Positions 11,601-22,200 of a stretch of 64,000 nt of DNA are shown here, one piece after another; the first letter of the stretch is position 1, and each line of letters opens with the position of its first letter. Position numbers and translations under genes: made by a program. The notes beneath the pieces are model-generated. The model was not told the DNA's origin. It saw only the letters and a list, made by a program, of their open reading frames with translations, and ran no database searches. Location: contig NZ_CP045732.1 of the NCBI RefSeq assembly GCF_016864235.1, positions 1,364,001 to 1,428,000 of the forward strand, in the 5' to 3' direction. The DNA comes from Legionella sp. MW5194 (GTDB lineage: Bacteria; Pseudomonadota; Gammaproteobacteria; Legionellales; Legionellaceae).

Positions 11601-14600
11601 CGGTATTGGTGTTCCCAAAGACATCCCTATTGAAAAAACCGGAGAAACCTTCCCTGATCATAAGGAAATGCACGAAGACATCGCCATCATAGGTATGGCA
11701 GTTCACTTACCCGAAGCTAGCAACCTTCGGATGATGGCTGACACTCTAAGTTCCGGTAAAGATTGTGTAACTTATGATGACAATTGGGTATATCCCTACG
11801 CTGCAAGACTAAAGGATGCGAATCAGTTTGATGCCTTATTTTTTAATATTGCTCCTAACGACGCATTTATTATGAGCCCTCAAGAACGCCTGATGCTGCA
11901 AAATGCCTGGCATTGTTTTGAGAGTGCAGGTATTGCTGTTGATGGTAAGCCCAAAGCGGTATCCGTTTACATCGGTGCAATGAATAATGATTATCAGTTA
12001 AATGGCCTTGAGCTAAGTCTGGAACAATCTAAGCCAGTTCTTGCCAACTCAACCAATGCCAGTATTGCGAATCGTATATCCAGTGTTTTTAATTTGACAG
12101 GACCGAGTTTATGTCTGGACACCATGTGTTCTTCATCACTGACTGCTGTTTATTTGGCCTGCCAATCTCTACGGCAAGGGCAAGTAGATTTGGCTTTAGT
12201 TGGTGGGGTAAACCTTATTACGCATGACTATAAATATCAGGAATTGTTGCATCGGAATATGCTGTCACAAGCGGGGTATTGTGCTGCATTTGGTGACAAG
12301 GCTGATGGCTATGTTCCTAGTGAAGGAGTTGTCAGTATTTTATTGAAACCATTATCTGCGGCCAAGCGGGACAGTAATACTATATTTGCCGTCATTAAAG
12401 GATCGGCTATTAACCATAATGGTCGAACCTCAGGTTACACAGTCCCTCATGCCTCTATGCAAGCAAAAGTGATTGAGGATGCTCTTAAGGATGCTTCAAT
12501 CCAGGCACATCAAATAAGCTATGTGGAATGTCATGGGACGGGTACTCGATTAGGTGACCCTGTTGAAATTAATGGTCTTGGCCAACTATTCGATACCAAC
12601 ACCTCTGTGTTCATCGGTTCATTGAAGTCAAATTATGGCCATCTCGAAGCAGCCGCTGGTTTGGCGGGTATAGCAAAAGTCGTTTTGCAAATGCAGAGGA
12701 GACAACTATTTCCTTCATTACATGCGCAGCCATTGAATCCGGAAATTAAATTGCCAGTTGGCATGCAAGTGAGCGATTGTTTGCAATCATGGAAAGAGGC
12801 TGAAACCGGAAATGCCTATGCTGGAATATCCAGTTTTGGGGCAGGGGGAAGTAATGCCCATGTGATTCTCACCAACTATCCGTCTCAACCCATTGTAGAG
12901 GTTCCCCAAGGCCCCTATTTATTTCTTTTTAGTGCCAAAAGTAAAGAGGCACTTCAGAGGAATATTGCGGTTATCACCCAGTGGTTAAGTAATGAAAATC
13001 ACTTTAACCTTTATCAGCTTGCTTATACTCTTGCACTAGGGCGTACGCATCTTAAAGAAAGAGTAGCGGTGTTTGCTTCCAATACCCAACAACTAATACA
13101 GGCATTGGAAAATGGGCAGCTTAGTGCCTCTTCACATCCAGCAGCAACCCCTGAAATGATTGGCTTATCTCGAGAGTTTCTAGAGGGAAAACATGGTGAT
13201 TTTAACCCTATTTTTAGCACAAAAGTTCCGATGATTGCTGATTTGCCTGGCTATCAATTTGCCGCCAGATCATTCCAATTATCAAAGGGTAAAACGAAAT
13301 TAGTTCAAGATTTAGCGTATAGCAGTTTTAACTTTGAACCAGAACCTTTACTCCATAGTACTTCTAAACAACCTTCTCTTTTGGTGTTAACAGATAGCAA
13401 TACTCAAAAAAACTGTTTGTCATGGGGAATATCACCTCAATCTATCTATCTCTGGAAAGGAAATAATAGTTGGCAAAATTATCAAGGCGAGTTTGTAAAC
13501 ACCGATGATTTAAAGGTAAATGAGGTTGAGTGTGTTGTCGATTGCTTAACCGATTTATGCTCTTTGCAGGATCATTTAAGCTTGCTGCAATATTTGATTG
13601 TGACTAAGAAAGTTAAAAAACTGGTGCAGTTAACTGTCTTTGAAGAGGGCATTGATGCCCAAATGATAGCTTATTATTTACAATGTCAAAGTAATTTACG
13701 GCATGGATTTAAAGCGGTTAGTGTCTCAATGGATCTACATGGAGACCAGGCACGCAGGCACTTAAATAATGAAATCTCTGCGTTAATAGATTATCAACGC
13801 ATACGTTATCAAAATGGGGAGCGTATGGTATGGATGCTTCAGGACTTAGAGCATCGGGATTTCCAATCTCTACCCATAGCTTCTGAAAAATTACATATTG
13901 TTACTGGTGGAACCAGTGGTCTAGGAGCCGCATGTGCAGAATGGTTAGTTACTCAGGGGGCTAAATATCTGGTACTTTGTGGTCGCACCAACGTACCACA
14001 GGAACATTTGTGGTCTCATTATTTGGCGAATCATAGTACTGATAAAACGGCTGATATCATAAAATTAATTACCAGATTAAGATCAAAAGGTTGTACCGTC
14101 TATTATTACCTAAGCCCACTGGACAATTCTGATCAGTTTGAACACTGGTTGGATGTAGTACTGCAAAATGGGCATTCCATTGGCTACGTTTTACATTGTG
14201 CGGGAATAACACCAAAGGGCTTGTCGGATAATGACTGTCTAGATATCTCATCTCTTTCGGATATGCTCATGACTAAGTTGCATGCGGGTAAACGCTTGCT
14301 CTCTACCCTGAGTAAACTTGATTATGATAAGTGCGTGCTGTTTTCTTCAGTATCAAGTGTTTATCCAACTTTAGCTAGTGGGGTATTAGAATACAGCTTG
14401 GGAAATAGGGCATTAAATGCACTGGCTGAACAATACCAGGATGGAGAAGTCATCTCGGTTATTTGGCCAGCATGGGAAAAAAGTGCAGCAAAGATTAACC
14501 AAAACAAACATTATCAGCGTTTAGGTCTTGGGATATTTAGTAATGAACAGTGGTTTTCAGTTCTGACAACCGTTTTGGCTAATCCAAATGTTCCTGCTTT

Positions 14601-16245
14601 GGTATTACCAAGTAAGGAAAAACTAGTTTATCAATCACTACCAGAACCATTGTTAGTGAATCATTCGGCACTCATGCCAGCACTGAAACAAATTTTTATT
14701 GAAGTAGTTGGTTTGACTGAAGAAGATCTTGACCCATCGCTTCCTTTCGAGAGTTACGGGATTGATTCAGTGCTTGTGGTGAGCATTCTAAAAAGAATAG
14801 AAGCTTTATTACAAAAAGATTTAGCGCCGGAAATCTTATTGAAACATAACTCCTTGGAAAAATTGGATGCTGCATTGTCGGATATTTCCTTACCTACTCT
14901 AGTGTCAAAACAAGCTCCAATTCAGTTAACTGAAAAAAAGAGCGAGCAGATAGCAATTGTTGGTATGGCTTGCCAATTCCCTGGTAGCCCTGATTTACAA
15001 GCCTACTGGCAACTCCTGGCAAACGGGGGACGAGCGATAAACCGTATACCAGAATCACGTTTAGATAATCCAAATTTTGCCCATTTCCGTGGCGGATTTA
15101 TTGATGATCATATTAGTGCTGATCATCGTTTCCATTTCAACGAGGTTCAATGGGTTAAGTTACATCCTTTGGTCAAATTAGCTTTGAGCTTAACTGAAAA
15201 GGCTCTTAAGGATGCTGGATTAAGTCAAACGGATATCAAGGGTAAACATATTGGCGTTTATGTGGGTAGCCGTGTTCCTGATAATAATGCCAATGCATCC
15301 ATGGATGCATTTAGCCTGATAGGCAGAGGGCAAAACTTTGTGGCGGCACATATTAACCATTTTTATGACTTGAAGGGACCATCCGAGTTAGTGGATACGG
15401 CTTGCTCCTCATCCTTGGTTGCTATTCAACATGCTGTTTCTGCACTGCAAGACGGTGATATTGATATGGCCTTTGTGCTTGGCTGTGATTTCATTGAAAA
15501 TACCAAGCCATTTGCTTACATGAATGAAGCAGGTGCCTTGTCGCCAGACTTTGAATGTAAGCCATTTGATGCTCGTGCAAATGGTATTGTTCTAGGTGAA
15601 GGGGGTGGGGTTCTCTTACTGAAACCGCTTACACAGGCATTGTCGGATAAAAACAAAATATACTCGACCATTGAAGCCGTCGCTATCAATAATGATGGGT
15701 TTACCATGGGATATACTACACCCAATCCTGTCATGCAGAGTCAGGTGATTGCCAAGGCTTTGCAAAAAGCAAGTTTGCAGGCCAGTGATTTAACTTATGT
15801 CGAAATGCATGCTACTGGAACTGAATTGGGCGATCCTATTGAACTGCAGTCATTAAATGATGTTTTTGCTAATCAGTATGGGCAACAGAATTGCTATGTT
15901 GGTAGTGTCAAAGCCAACATCGGCCACTGTTTAAGTGCCGCAGGCATGGCTGGAATGATCAAAGCGGTTTTATGTAGTTATCACCAATACTTGGTAGCAC
16001 AACCGGGTGACCTTCAGCTTGCCAAACGGTATCGTTTTCAGGATTCTCCACTGTCACCATTAAGTCATAACCAGGCCTTGGAAACAGGAGTTCATCATTT
16101 TGGTATCAGTGCCTTTGGATTTGGTGGAACAAATGCCCACGTCATTATAACGGATGCTTACAATACTAGTATGGAGATAGTTACCTCTGAAGTTGATAAA
16201 AGCGATGACGCAATGCAGACTTTTTTTGCGGTAGAGGCTTTATGA
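8614..16245 (+). CDS. Trans-AT polyketide synthase, protein 2
   Basis: The ATG at 8614 is preferred over the TTG at 8584 because GGAG at 8601-8604 lies nine bases upstream; it overlaps the previous stop by 8 bp. Domains in order: an N-terminal DH-like double hotdog that keeps the first motif (HRVSGRMILPL) but has no recognisable second catalytic Asp motif; KS (Cys398 in DTACSSS, EAHGTGT, NIGH); DH (GHQVNGQAILP about 688, NPYVLDCALQ about 836); ACP (LGIDSL about 958); KS (DTMCSSS, Cys about 1172); a linker with AT-docking-like sequence; KR (about 1759-1960, VTGGTSGLG, Tyr about 1927); ACP (YGIDSV about 2050); and a C-terminal KS (Cys about 2263, EMHATGT). The protein ends in a KS, so its module is completed by the DH-ACP-KR at the start of the next protein. 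No AT is present. All three KS keep Cys-His-His and should be active. Confidence 0.95.
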   Translation: MNKIKRQYQLSPQKNIFWREHRVSGRMILPLDNYLMMILKAFPTYPAAYLHLEQLSIHRPLIADREDYEVRLQLDCDEQGRCSIHLIHADSSQELLLSCVLHFSQEELKALPFSPDPTLPMQQGNFTDSDKHHLGRIYYLSDSYQLDKGKLTATLSPASNMTAKIAGLLHGPMHCQDVHIGNNSQPTLPQYIERIGLNVLNLDSAHMLCADTTGASLWDEQGRCLAHLTGFNTNQEKAKSHPQDIAIIGMAGMFPKAENVMQFWQNLCEGVNAIEARNHRGNLSFKKERWAGWLSDIFEFDPAYFHLSETEANAMDPQQRLFLTVVDDCLLDANYDRDRLCKEQCGVYVGACQSSYRQHAKDKIPPQSFWGNAPSVIAGRVAYHYDLHGPAIVFDTACSSSLVALHHAAESIRNGSCSLAIAGGVFLMLDESFIEGADNASMLSPDHACNAFSDQANGFVPGEGVACVLLKSYSQAQADGDRIYACISASALNQDGLSNGITAPNGDAQTQLIKQLYRSEHIDLSKVAAIEAHGTGTHLGDPIEVYALTESFRDANLPVGAIAIGSVKSNIGHAIHAAGMAGFIKMVLAAYTHKIPPTLNCKPSNTHIDFHQIPFKPVDELMYWPENKPYAGISSFGFSGTNAHVVIKKIHNEPQLLAKQPNSQQKHYCYWKQSHTINLDNNSGYFAGHQVNGQAILPAVASLAVAQQAVSSVPCYLSQIKWSKPLIKTTDAQQTVHIRISEGMIFLESDNQDIFFRARIEQISEGFPELSHFPCHPLEKEISTAKLYQRFKECGICYERSLQNMVHLSCNEQFAVAEIYTIEHVESWDINPYVLDCALQTIACFTLMRSDDLSVPSHADAISFYQPITTGKFFVVSHQRGELLFDIAVWNDYQQLCIVIEGLHATIIESSMAKEVQSTPKQEFENDTLALIYSVFAHRLETTIERLSSIETFGELGIDSLMGLDLIMDLEVHFGNLAKTLLIDYTNFQDLAVYLSGIGVPKDIPIEKTGETFPDHKEMHEDIAIIGMAVHLPEASNLRMMADTLSSGKDCVTYDDNWVYPYAARLKDANQFDALFFNIAPNDAFIMSPQERLMLQNAWHCFESAGIAVDGKPKAVSVYIGAMNNDYQLNGLELSLEQSKPVLANSTNASIANRISSVFNLTGPSLCLDTMCSSSLTAVYLACQSLRQGQVDLALVGGVNLITHDYKYQELLHRNMLSQAGYCAAFGDKADGYVPSEGVVSILLKPLSAAKRDSNTIFAVIKGSAINHNGRTSGYTVPHASMQAKVIEDALKDASIQAHQISYVECHGTGTRLGDPVEINGLGQLFDTNTSVFIGSLKSNYGHLEAAAGLAGIAKVVLQMQRRQLFPSLHAQPLNPEIKLPVGMQVSDCLQSWKEAETGNAYAGISSFGAGGSNAHVILTNYPSQPIVEVPQGPYLFLFSAKSKEALQRNIAVITQWLSNENHFNLYQLAYTLALGRTHLKERVAVFASNTQQLIQALENGQLSASSHPAATPEMIGLSREFLEGKHGDFNPIFSTKVPMIADLPGYQFAARSFQLSKGKTKLVQDLAYSSFNFEPEPLLHSTSKQPSLLVLTDSNTQKNCLSWGISPQSIYLWKGNNSWQNYQGEFVNTDDLKVNEVECVVDCLTDLCSLQDHLSLLQYLIVTKKVKKLVQLTVFEEGIDAQMIAYYLQCQSNLRHGFKAVSVSMDLHGDQARRHLNNEISALIDYQRIRYQNGERMVWMLQDLEHRDFQSLPIASEKLHIVTGGTSGLGAACAEWLVTQGAKYLVLCGRTNVPQEHLWSHYLANHSTDKTADIIKLITRLRSKGCTVYYYLSPLDNSDQFEHWLDVVLQNGHSIGYVLHCAGITPKGLSDNDCLDISSLSDMLMTKLHAGKRLLSTLSKLDYDKCVLFSSVSSVYPTLASGVLEYSLGNRALNALAEQYQDGEVISVIWPAWEKSAAKINQNKHYQRLGLGIFSNEQWFSVLTTVLANPNVPALVLPSKEKLVYQSLPEPLLVNHSALMPALKQIFIEVVGLTEEDLDPSLPFESYGIDSVLVVSILKRIEALLQKDLAPEILLKHNSLEKLDAALSDISLPTLVSKQAPIQLTEKKSEQIAIVGMACQFPGSPDLQAYWQLLANGGRAINRIPESRLDNPNFAHFRGGFIDDHISADHRFHFNEVQWVKLHPLVKLALSLTEKALKDAGLSQTDIKGKHIGVYVGSRVPDNNANASMDAFSLIGRGQNFVAAHINHFYDLKGPSELVDTACSSSLVAIQHAVSALQDGDIDMAFVLGCDFIENTKPFAYMNEAGALSPDFECKPFDARANGIVLGEGGGVLLLKPLTQALSDKNKIYSTIEAVAINNDGFTMGYTTPNPVMQSQVIAKALQKASLQASDLTYVEMHATGTELGDPIELQSLNDVFANQYGQQNCYVGSVKANIGHCLSAAGMAGMIKAVLCSYHQYLVAQPGDLQLAKRYRFQDSPLSPLSHNQALETGVHHFGISAFGFGGTNAHVIITDAYNTSMEIVTSEVDKSDDAMQTFFAVEAL

Positions 16246-19200
16246 AACAATTTAAACATAGAATAAGTAGCGATAATCCCCTGGTCCGTGACCATCGTAT
16301 CGATGGTTGTTATGTACTCCCTGGCGTGACTTATTGGGATATGTGTGCCCGCTGTTTAGGACAAGAGACTTTTTCGCTTCGTCATATTCGTTATCCCAAT
16401 GCGTTAATAGTACCGGTCGATGGTCATGTCGAGGTCTATCTTGATTATGACGAGTCGCAGTCCACCATTAGTATCTACCATTGGCAAGATCAGGACAAAA
16501 TTGTCCATTTTAGCGCTCATTATCATCCAACGCCGTTAAGGGCTGATCCCGTTTTTATTGACCCAGACTCAGACAGTCAATCGGTATCAATGCAAACGAT
16601 TTATCTATCAGCATCTAAGGCGGGTATCCAACATGGTCCCTTTATGCAGGTGACCGGCAATACTTCAGTGGATAGTTCAAAGATAATGATGCAGATACGC
16701 CTCGGTCAACAAGGCACCTCCTATCTAAATCGTTTCTATTTGCATCCAGCACTCTTGGATGGTGCAACATTTGGTATTGCAGCATTGCATTTTGGCCAAG
16801 TATCCCAATTGGAAAAAGATCATCTCTATTTGCCCCTCGCCATAGAACGTGTTGAGGTCTTTCGGCGTATTGATCAAGCGGAACTTTGGGTGATTGCTGA
16901 AAAAAAACCAGCTCCAGCGGGGTTGATAAGCTGTGATTTACTGTTGTGTGATGCCAATGGAAAGCCTTATTTACGAGTTAGTGGGCTGTCTAATAAATGT
17001 TTTCATATTCGACAGTTATTTGATAACCATGTTTACCAATCAGAGATAATGGTGTCCAATAACAATCAGTCTCTTGAACAAAAAGTATTATCGGTACTAT
17101 CAGAGTTCATTGAGCAGCCTGTTCTGGCATTATCCCGAAAAGTTTCTTTCTTTGATTTAGGTTTTGATTCTGGTCAGTTGATGGCCTGTTCGGCGAAATT
17201 AGAGAAAATACTGGCGATTTCTGTATACCCAACATTATTGTTTGAATACAACACCGTTGACAAGTTGTTAGATTATCTGGCTCATTCAGCTCAGAATCAT
17301 TCAACGTCTTCGTCTACCTTTCTACAAGAAAAACAGTATGCACTATATCACCCGAGCCTGGTACTTTTTTCCAGTGAGGAATCAATAAACCAACCTATTT
17401 CGTTGTTAAAACGAACGAACAGGGAACAAAATATAAAAATATCTGGGCCTATTCTGGATACCAGTTACTTTAATAACACAGACTCCATTGAGGAGGTCAT
17501 TGCTGATTTATCCCAATGGCTAAACCCGATAAAAAATGAACCCTTTTCTGTAATTATCCAGATTTCTAGCGCACAGCAAGCTTTATTTGCTGCATTAAAA
17601 GCTTTAATTTTAAGTTTTAACAAAGAGTCTAAGGCACTCAAACTTAAATTGTTGATGTGTGATGATGTTGATCAATCTATTGCGGCTTGCCACGTTTTAA
17701 GCAAAGAAAGTGTCTTTCAATATCATAATGGACAATGTTACATTCCAACTCAGCAAGCTATAGAGTCATCAGATAATAGTCCTGGCTTACAAACAGGAGG
17801 AAGTTATCTAATCGTAGGTGGTGGTGATGGTTTGAGTAAACATCTGCGAACTTATTTACAAAATACCTATCAGGCAAAAATCCGGGTAATAGGTCATCGC
17901 CCGTCTTGTCAATCTTGCCAGGTACAAAACATTCCATACCAACAAGTGGATGTGTGTGATGAACAAGCATTACAACATTATCTACAAGGAAAATCCTTTG
18001 ATGGTATCTTTTTTCTAGCGGCTTATAAAAATGACGGTTTATTAATTAAGGCAAAAAAGGAAGATATCCAAAAGGTATTTTCGGTTAAACCACTGGCCTT
18101 TGAACGTTTGCTCAAAGCTATCACTGATGAACAAGTCAAATTTATTTGCGCCTTTTCTTCTTTATCCGCGGAAATTGGTCAGCCTGGACAAACTCTCTAT
18201 GCTGCTGCAAATAGTTTATTAAATCATCTTGCCCAGCAGGCAGAACGACGACGATTAAGTACCGCTAAAGGTCCACGTGTTTTTAGCGTCAGCTGGCCTT
18301 ACTGGCAGGATGGGGGAATGCAGTTAGCTCCGGATTTGGTGGCTTATTTTAGTCAACAATATAGCACTTCACCATTGGAAACCAAGCAGGGTATGGAGTT
18401 ATTGACGCAAATCATCCAGCAGAATCATGCTTGTGTGACTGTTGCCAATGAGATGTTGTTAGGCGTGAAGACTAATCCAGTTGCTATCCGTTCAGATGTT
18501 CATCTTGAATCCCCTCACCCGCCCAAGGGGCACCTTCTCCCCATGTCTGGGGAGAAGGGAAAAAGAGAAGAAACGAGGCTTTCTGAGTTAAGTGACGATG
18601 ATATGGCTATTATTGGTCTCTCTTTTCAACTTCCAGACGCCAATACACTTTTCCAATTACATCACAATCTGGCTGCAGGACAATCGTCAATCAAGAAAGT
18701 AGAACGACCATGGTCTGAACAACCCTATTCTTGGGGAGGGTATTTGGAGGGCATAGACCAATTTGATCCACTATTTTTTAACATCTCTCCAAATGAAGCA
18801 AAGCTGATGGATCCACAGGAACGACTTTTTTTAAGTCATGCCTGGCATTGTCTGGAAGATGCGGGATATACCAATAAACAAGGCCAAGCTATCGGGGTCA
18901 TTGCTAGCGCAATGTTTAATAGTTACCAAAATATTGCTATTAACAAAGAATTACAATCACCGAAACCCCAATCCATTTTGGCCGCTATTGCGAACCGGGT
19001 ATCCTATGTTTGTAATCTCACCGGACCAAGCTTTACCATCGATTCGATGTGTTCCTCAGCTTTAAATGCGTTGGATTTGGCTTGCCAAACCCTCAAAACT
19101 AAACCTATTGATGCCATGCTTGTTGGTGCTGTGAATATTTGTTCTCATCCCTTTAAGTTGTCTGCTTTAGTAGAAAATAAATTTTTATCCCCAACTGGTG

Positions 19201-22200
19201 AAAGCAAGCCTTTCTCTATGCATGCCAATGGGTATGTACCTGGAGAGGGGGTTGTTGTTTTAATGGTGAAGAAAGCGAAGCAAGCATTGTCTGATGGGGA
19301 TTCTATTTATGCAGTGATAAAATCCATTGCAAGTACTCATGGAGGGCATGGTCAAGGTTTTACGGTACCTAGTGCTAATGCCCAAGCCAGTACCATTCGC
19401 CAAGCGCTTACTCTTGCCAAACTAACTGAAGAAGATATTGATTATGTCGAGGCACATGGTACCAGCACTGCCTTAGGTGACCCCATTGAAATGGAAGGTT
19501 TGCATCAAGTCTTTTCCGGGCGTCAGCGGAATCTTCCTGTTGGTAGTGTTAAAAGTAATATGGGACATTTAGAGCCTGTTGCAGGCTTTGCCAGTTTGAT
19601 GAAGGTGATCGCCCAATTTCATTATCGGGTCATTTATCCCTCTATTCATGCAGAGCCATTGAATCCTAAGCTCATGCCATCTCTTGGTGTTTTGAGTGTG
19701 GCTTCGCGGTATCAGGAAAATGTTACGTTTAACCATGCTGGGATCAGTTGTTTTGGGGCCGGTGGTAGTAATACTCATTGCATTGTAGGAAATGTCCAAC
19801 ATAATTTAATTCAACGCGAGAAAACAAACTATGATTTGCAATCCTACTGGCTGGAAGAGGAGCATCAATTTTCGTCCGTACAATGGTTCCATAAAGCACT
19901 TAAACCAATATCAGCGTTACACGAACCTAAGCAAGCATTTACCGTTCTTCAGCCTGTAAGTTCTGTACTACCACAATATTTCAGTGAAGCATCCGAAAAG
20001 CCATCAGCCTGTTTATTGTCGGTTACTGCAATGCAATGCCGAAATAATCAGATTGAATCAATCTTAACTGAACTGATCTCTCGCCATCCTTCTTTGCAAA
20101 TTATCTTGTTGACCCAAGAACAGCATACCTGGATGATGGCTCATGCTTCAATTGTATCTAATGTCAGGTTAACGCAATCGCAGATAAAATGTATTTATTT
20201 ACCCCAAGCCTTATCCTTGCCTTCACACTACATGAAGACATTGATGGAGTTGGAATTTGAAAATTTTGACTATCGCTTAGTGTATTATGATCAACACATG
20301 CAACGTTTGACTCCAGTGTTTGATTCTTTACCACTAAGTGGAACGCCAAGTCATTTAGCGCAACAAAAAATTGCTGTTTTGGGAGGATTGGGTGAATTAG
20401 GAATGCAATTTTGCTTGACCCTAAATGCATTAGGTATTTCTCAATATGATGTCTATGGCCGCAGTCCCGCATCGCAAAAGCAATCACAACTTGCCAGTCT
20501 TTATCCGCATGTACGCTACGTCGAGCACGACTTTTTATCATCGACTTATCAAACTGGGAGCTATGATGTCATTATTAATTGTCTTGGCTTAATGCCAGGG
20601 CAAGCGGATAACACTGCAGCACGAATAAAATTAAAAGAGAATTACAAGCGATTTGTGGAGTTGGCGCAACCCAAAAAAATCATCACCATTTCTTCTTTAT
20701 CTGCCTGGGTTGGCTTTGGCGATGAGCCTGCTTATGCCGTAGATAACGCGTCGGTGTTAGAATTTTCTAACTCCAATTGTGAACATGTTATAGTCTATTG
20801 TCCATTAATACTCACCGCCGCTTTGGAAGCAAAAACAAGTCGAGAATGGTTCAACTGGAGCCAGCAAAATCAAGGATTGGCTTTGTTTTCACTGGACTCA
20901 TTTAAAGGTGCTTGTTCTCATATATTATCATTAAGTGGGGGCGAATATTTACCCTTTGTTGGCAATGAACAAACCCTGAAAAGTTACCTGCAAGGCCGCT
21001 TACAGTTGCCAAAGGAAATAAATTTTCAATCAGATAAACAAACACAGACCGATCCTTTGTTGGCAATGATTGAGGCTATTTTAGGGATTCCATCGGATAA
21101 AATTGATGCAACAAAATCCTTTCAGGAACTGGGTTTTAATTCTCTGACTCTTGCTAGTTTTGCTGAAAAAATATCCACATGTTTCAATAAGAACTTTAAT
21201 CCCAGCCGATTTTTTGAAATTCAAAATCTAAATGATCTAAGAGACTTACTGAATGTTTCACCAGTTGCAGAAATAACTTCCTCTAAGGATTTTTCTAAAA
21301 GTGATGACGATCCCATCGTTGTATGTGGACATGCCTGTCAATTTGCCGATAGCGAAAACGCCACTATATTCTGGCAGAATCTAGTGTCAGGGAAGGAGTG
21401 CACTCAATCTACATTACAACAGCGCTTTGGCCCTGTTCCTGAGACAAGAATAGGGCTCTTGGAAGGTATTGACCTCTTTGATCATCCATTTTTTGCAATC
21501 TCACCCCAAGAAGCCAAATGGCTAGATCCGCAACAGCGATTACTCTTACAGTTAAGTTGGCATTTGTTTGAGAATGCAGGTATCGCGCCTTCTTCATTGA
21601 AAGGCGAAGCGGTAGGGGTGTTTATTGCCATCCAGTTTGATGATTATGCCCGTCTCTCTGATAGAGAACAAAGCTTGGATATTTATCAAATCACTGGCTG
21701 TGCGAAAACGTTTGCTGCCAATCGACTGTCTTACTACTACGATTTCCATGGCCCCAGTGAAACCATCGACACGGCTTGTTCTAGTAGTATGTCGGCAATT
21801 GCCAGAGCAGTTCAGGCTTTAAGAAATGAGGAATGTGACTATGCCCTGGTTATGGGGGTAAGCCTATTATGTGATTTCAAAACGGTTGAGTTAACAGAAC
21901 AACTTCACATTATTTCGCAAAAAGGACAGTGTCGGCCTTTTGATAAAGATGCCGATGGTTATGTCAAAGGGGAGGGGGTTGCTGGCATTTTATTAACCAA
22001 AAGGTCTATTGCTGAGAAAAGAACATTACGTACTGAAGCAATCGTTTCAGGCATCGCGGTAAATCATGGAGGCCGTGCTCAGTCAATCACTGCGCCAAAT
22101 GGTAAAGCAGAGCAAGAGGTGATGCGTCGAGCCTATGTGAAGTCCTCAGTTTCTCCTTCCGAGATTGATTATTTGGAAGCGCATGCAACAGCGACAAAAT

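Noticed and set aside
12900-13400. AT domain after KS4 in PKS protein 2
   Set aside because: The segment LFLFSAKSKEALQRNI followed by LAYTLALGRTHLKERVA is an AT-docking or KS-linker remnant; no GHSxG or GQGxQ motif follows.
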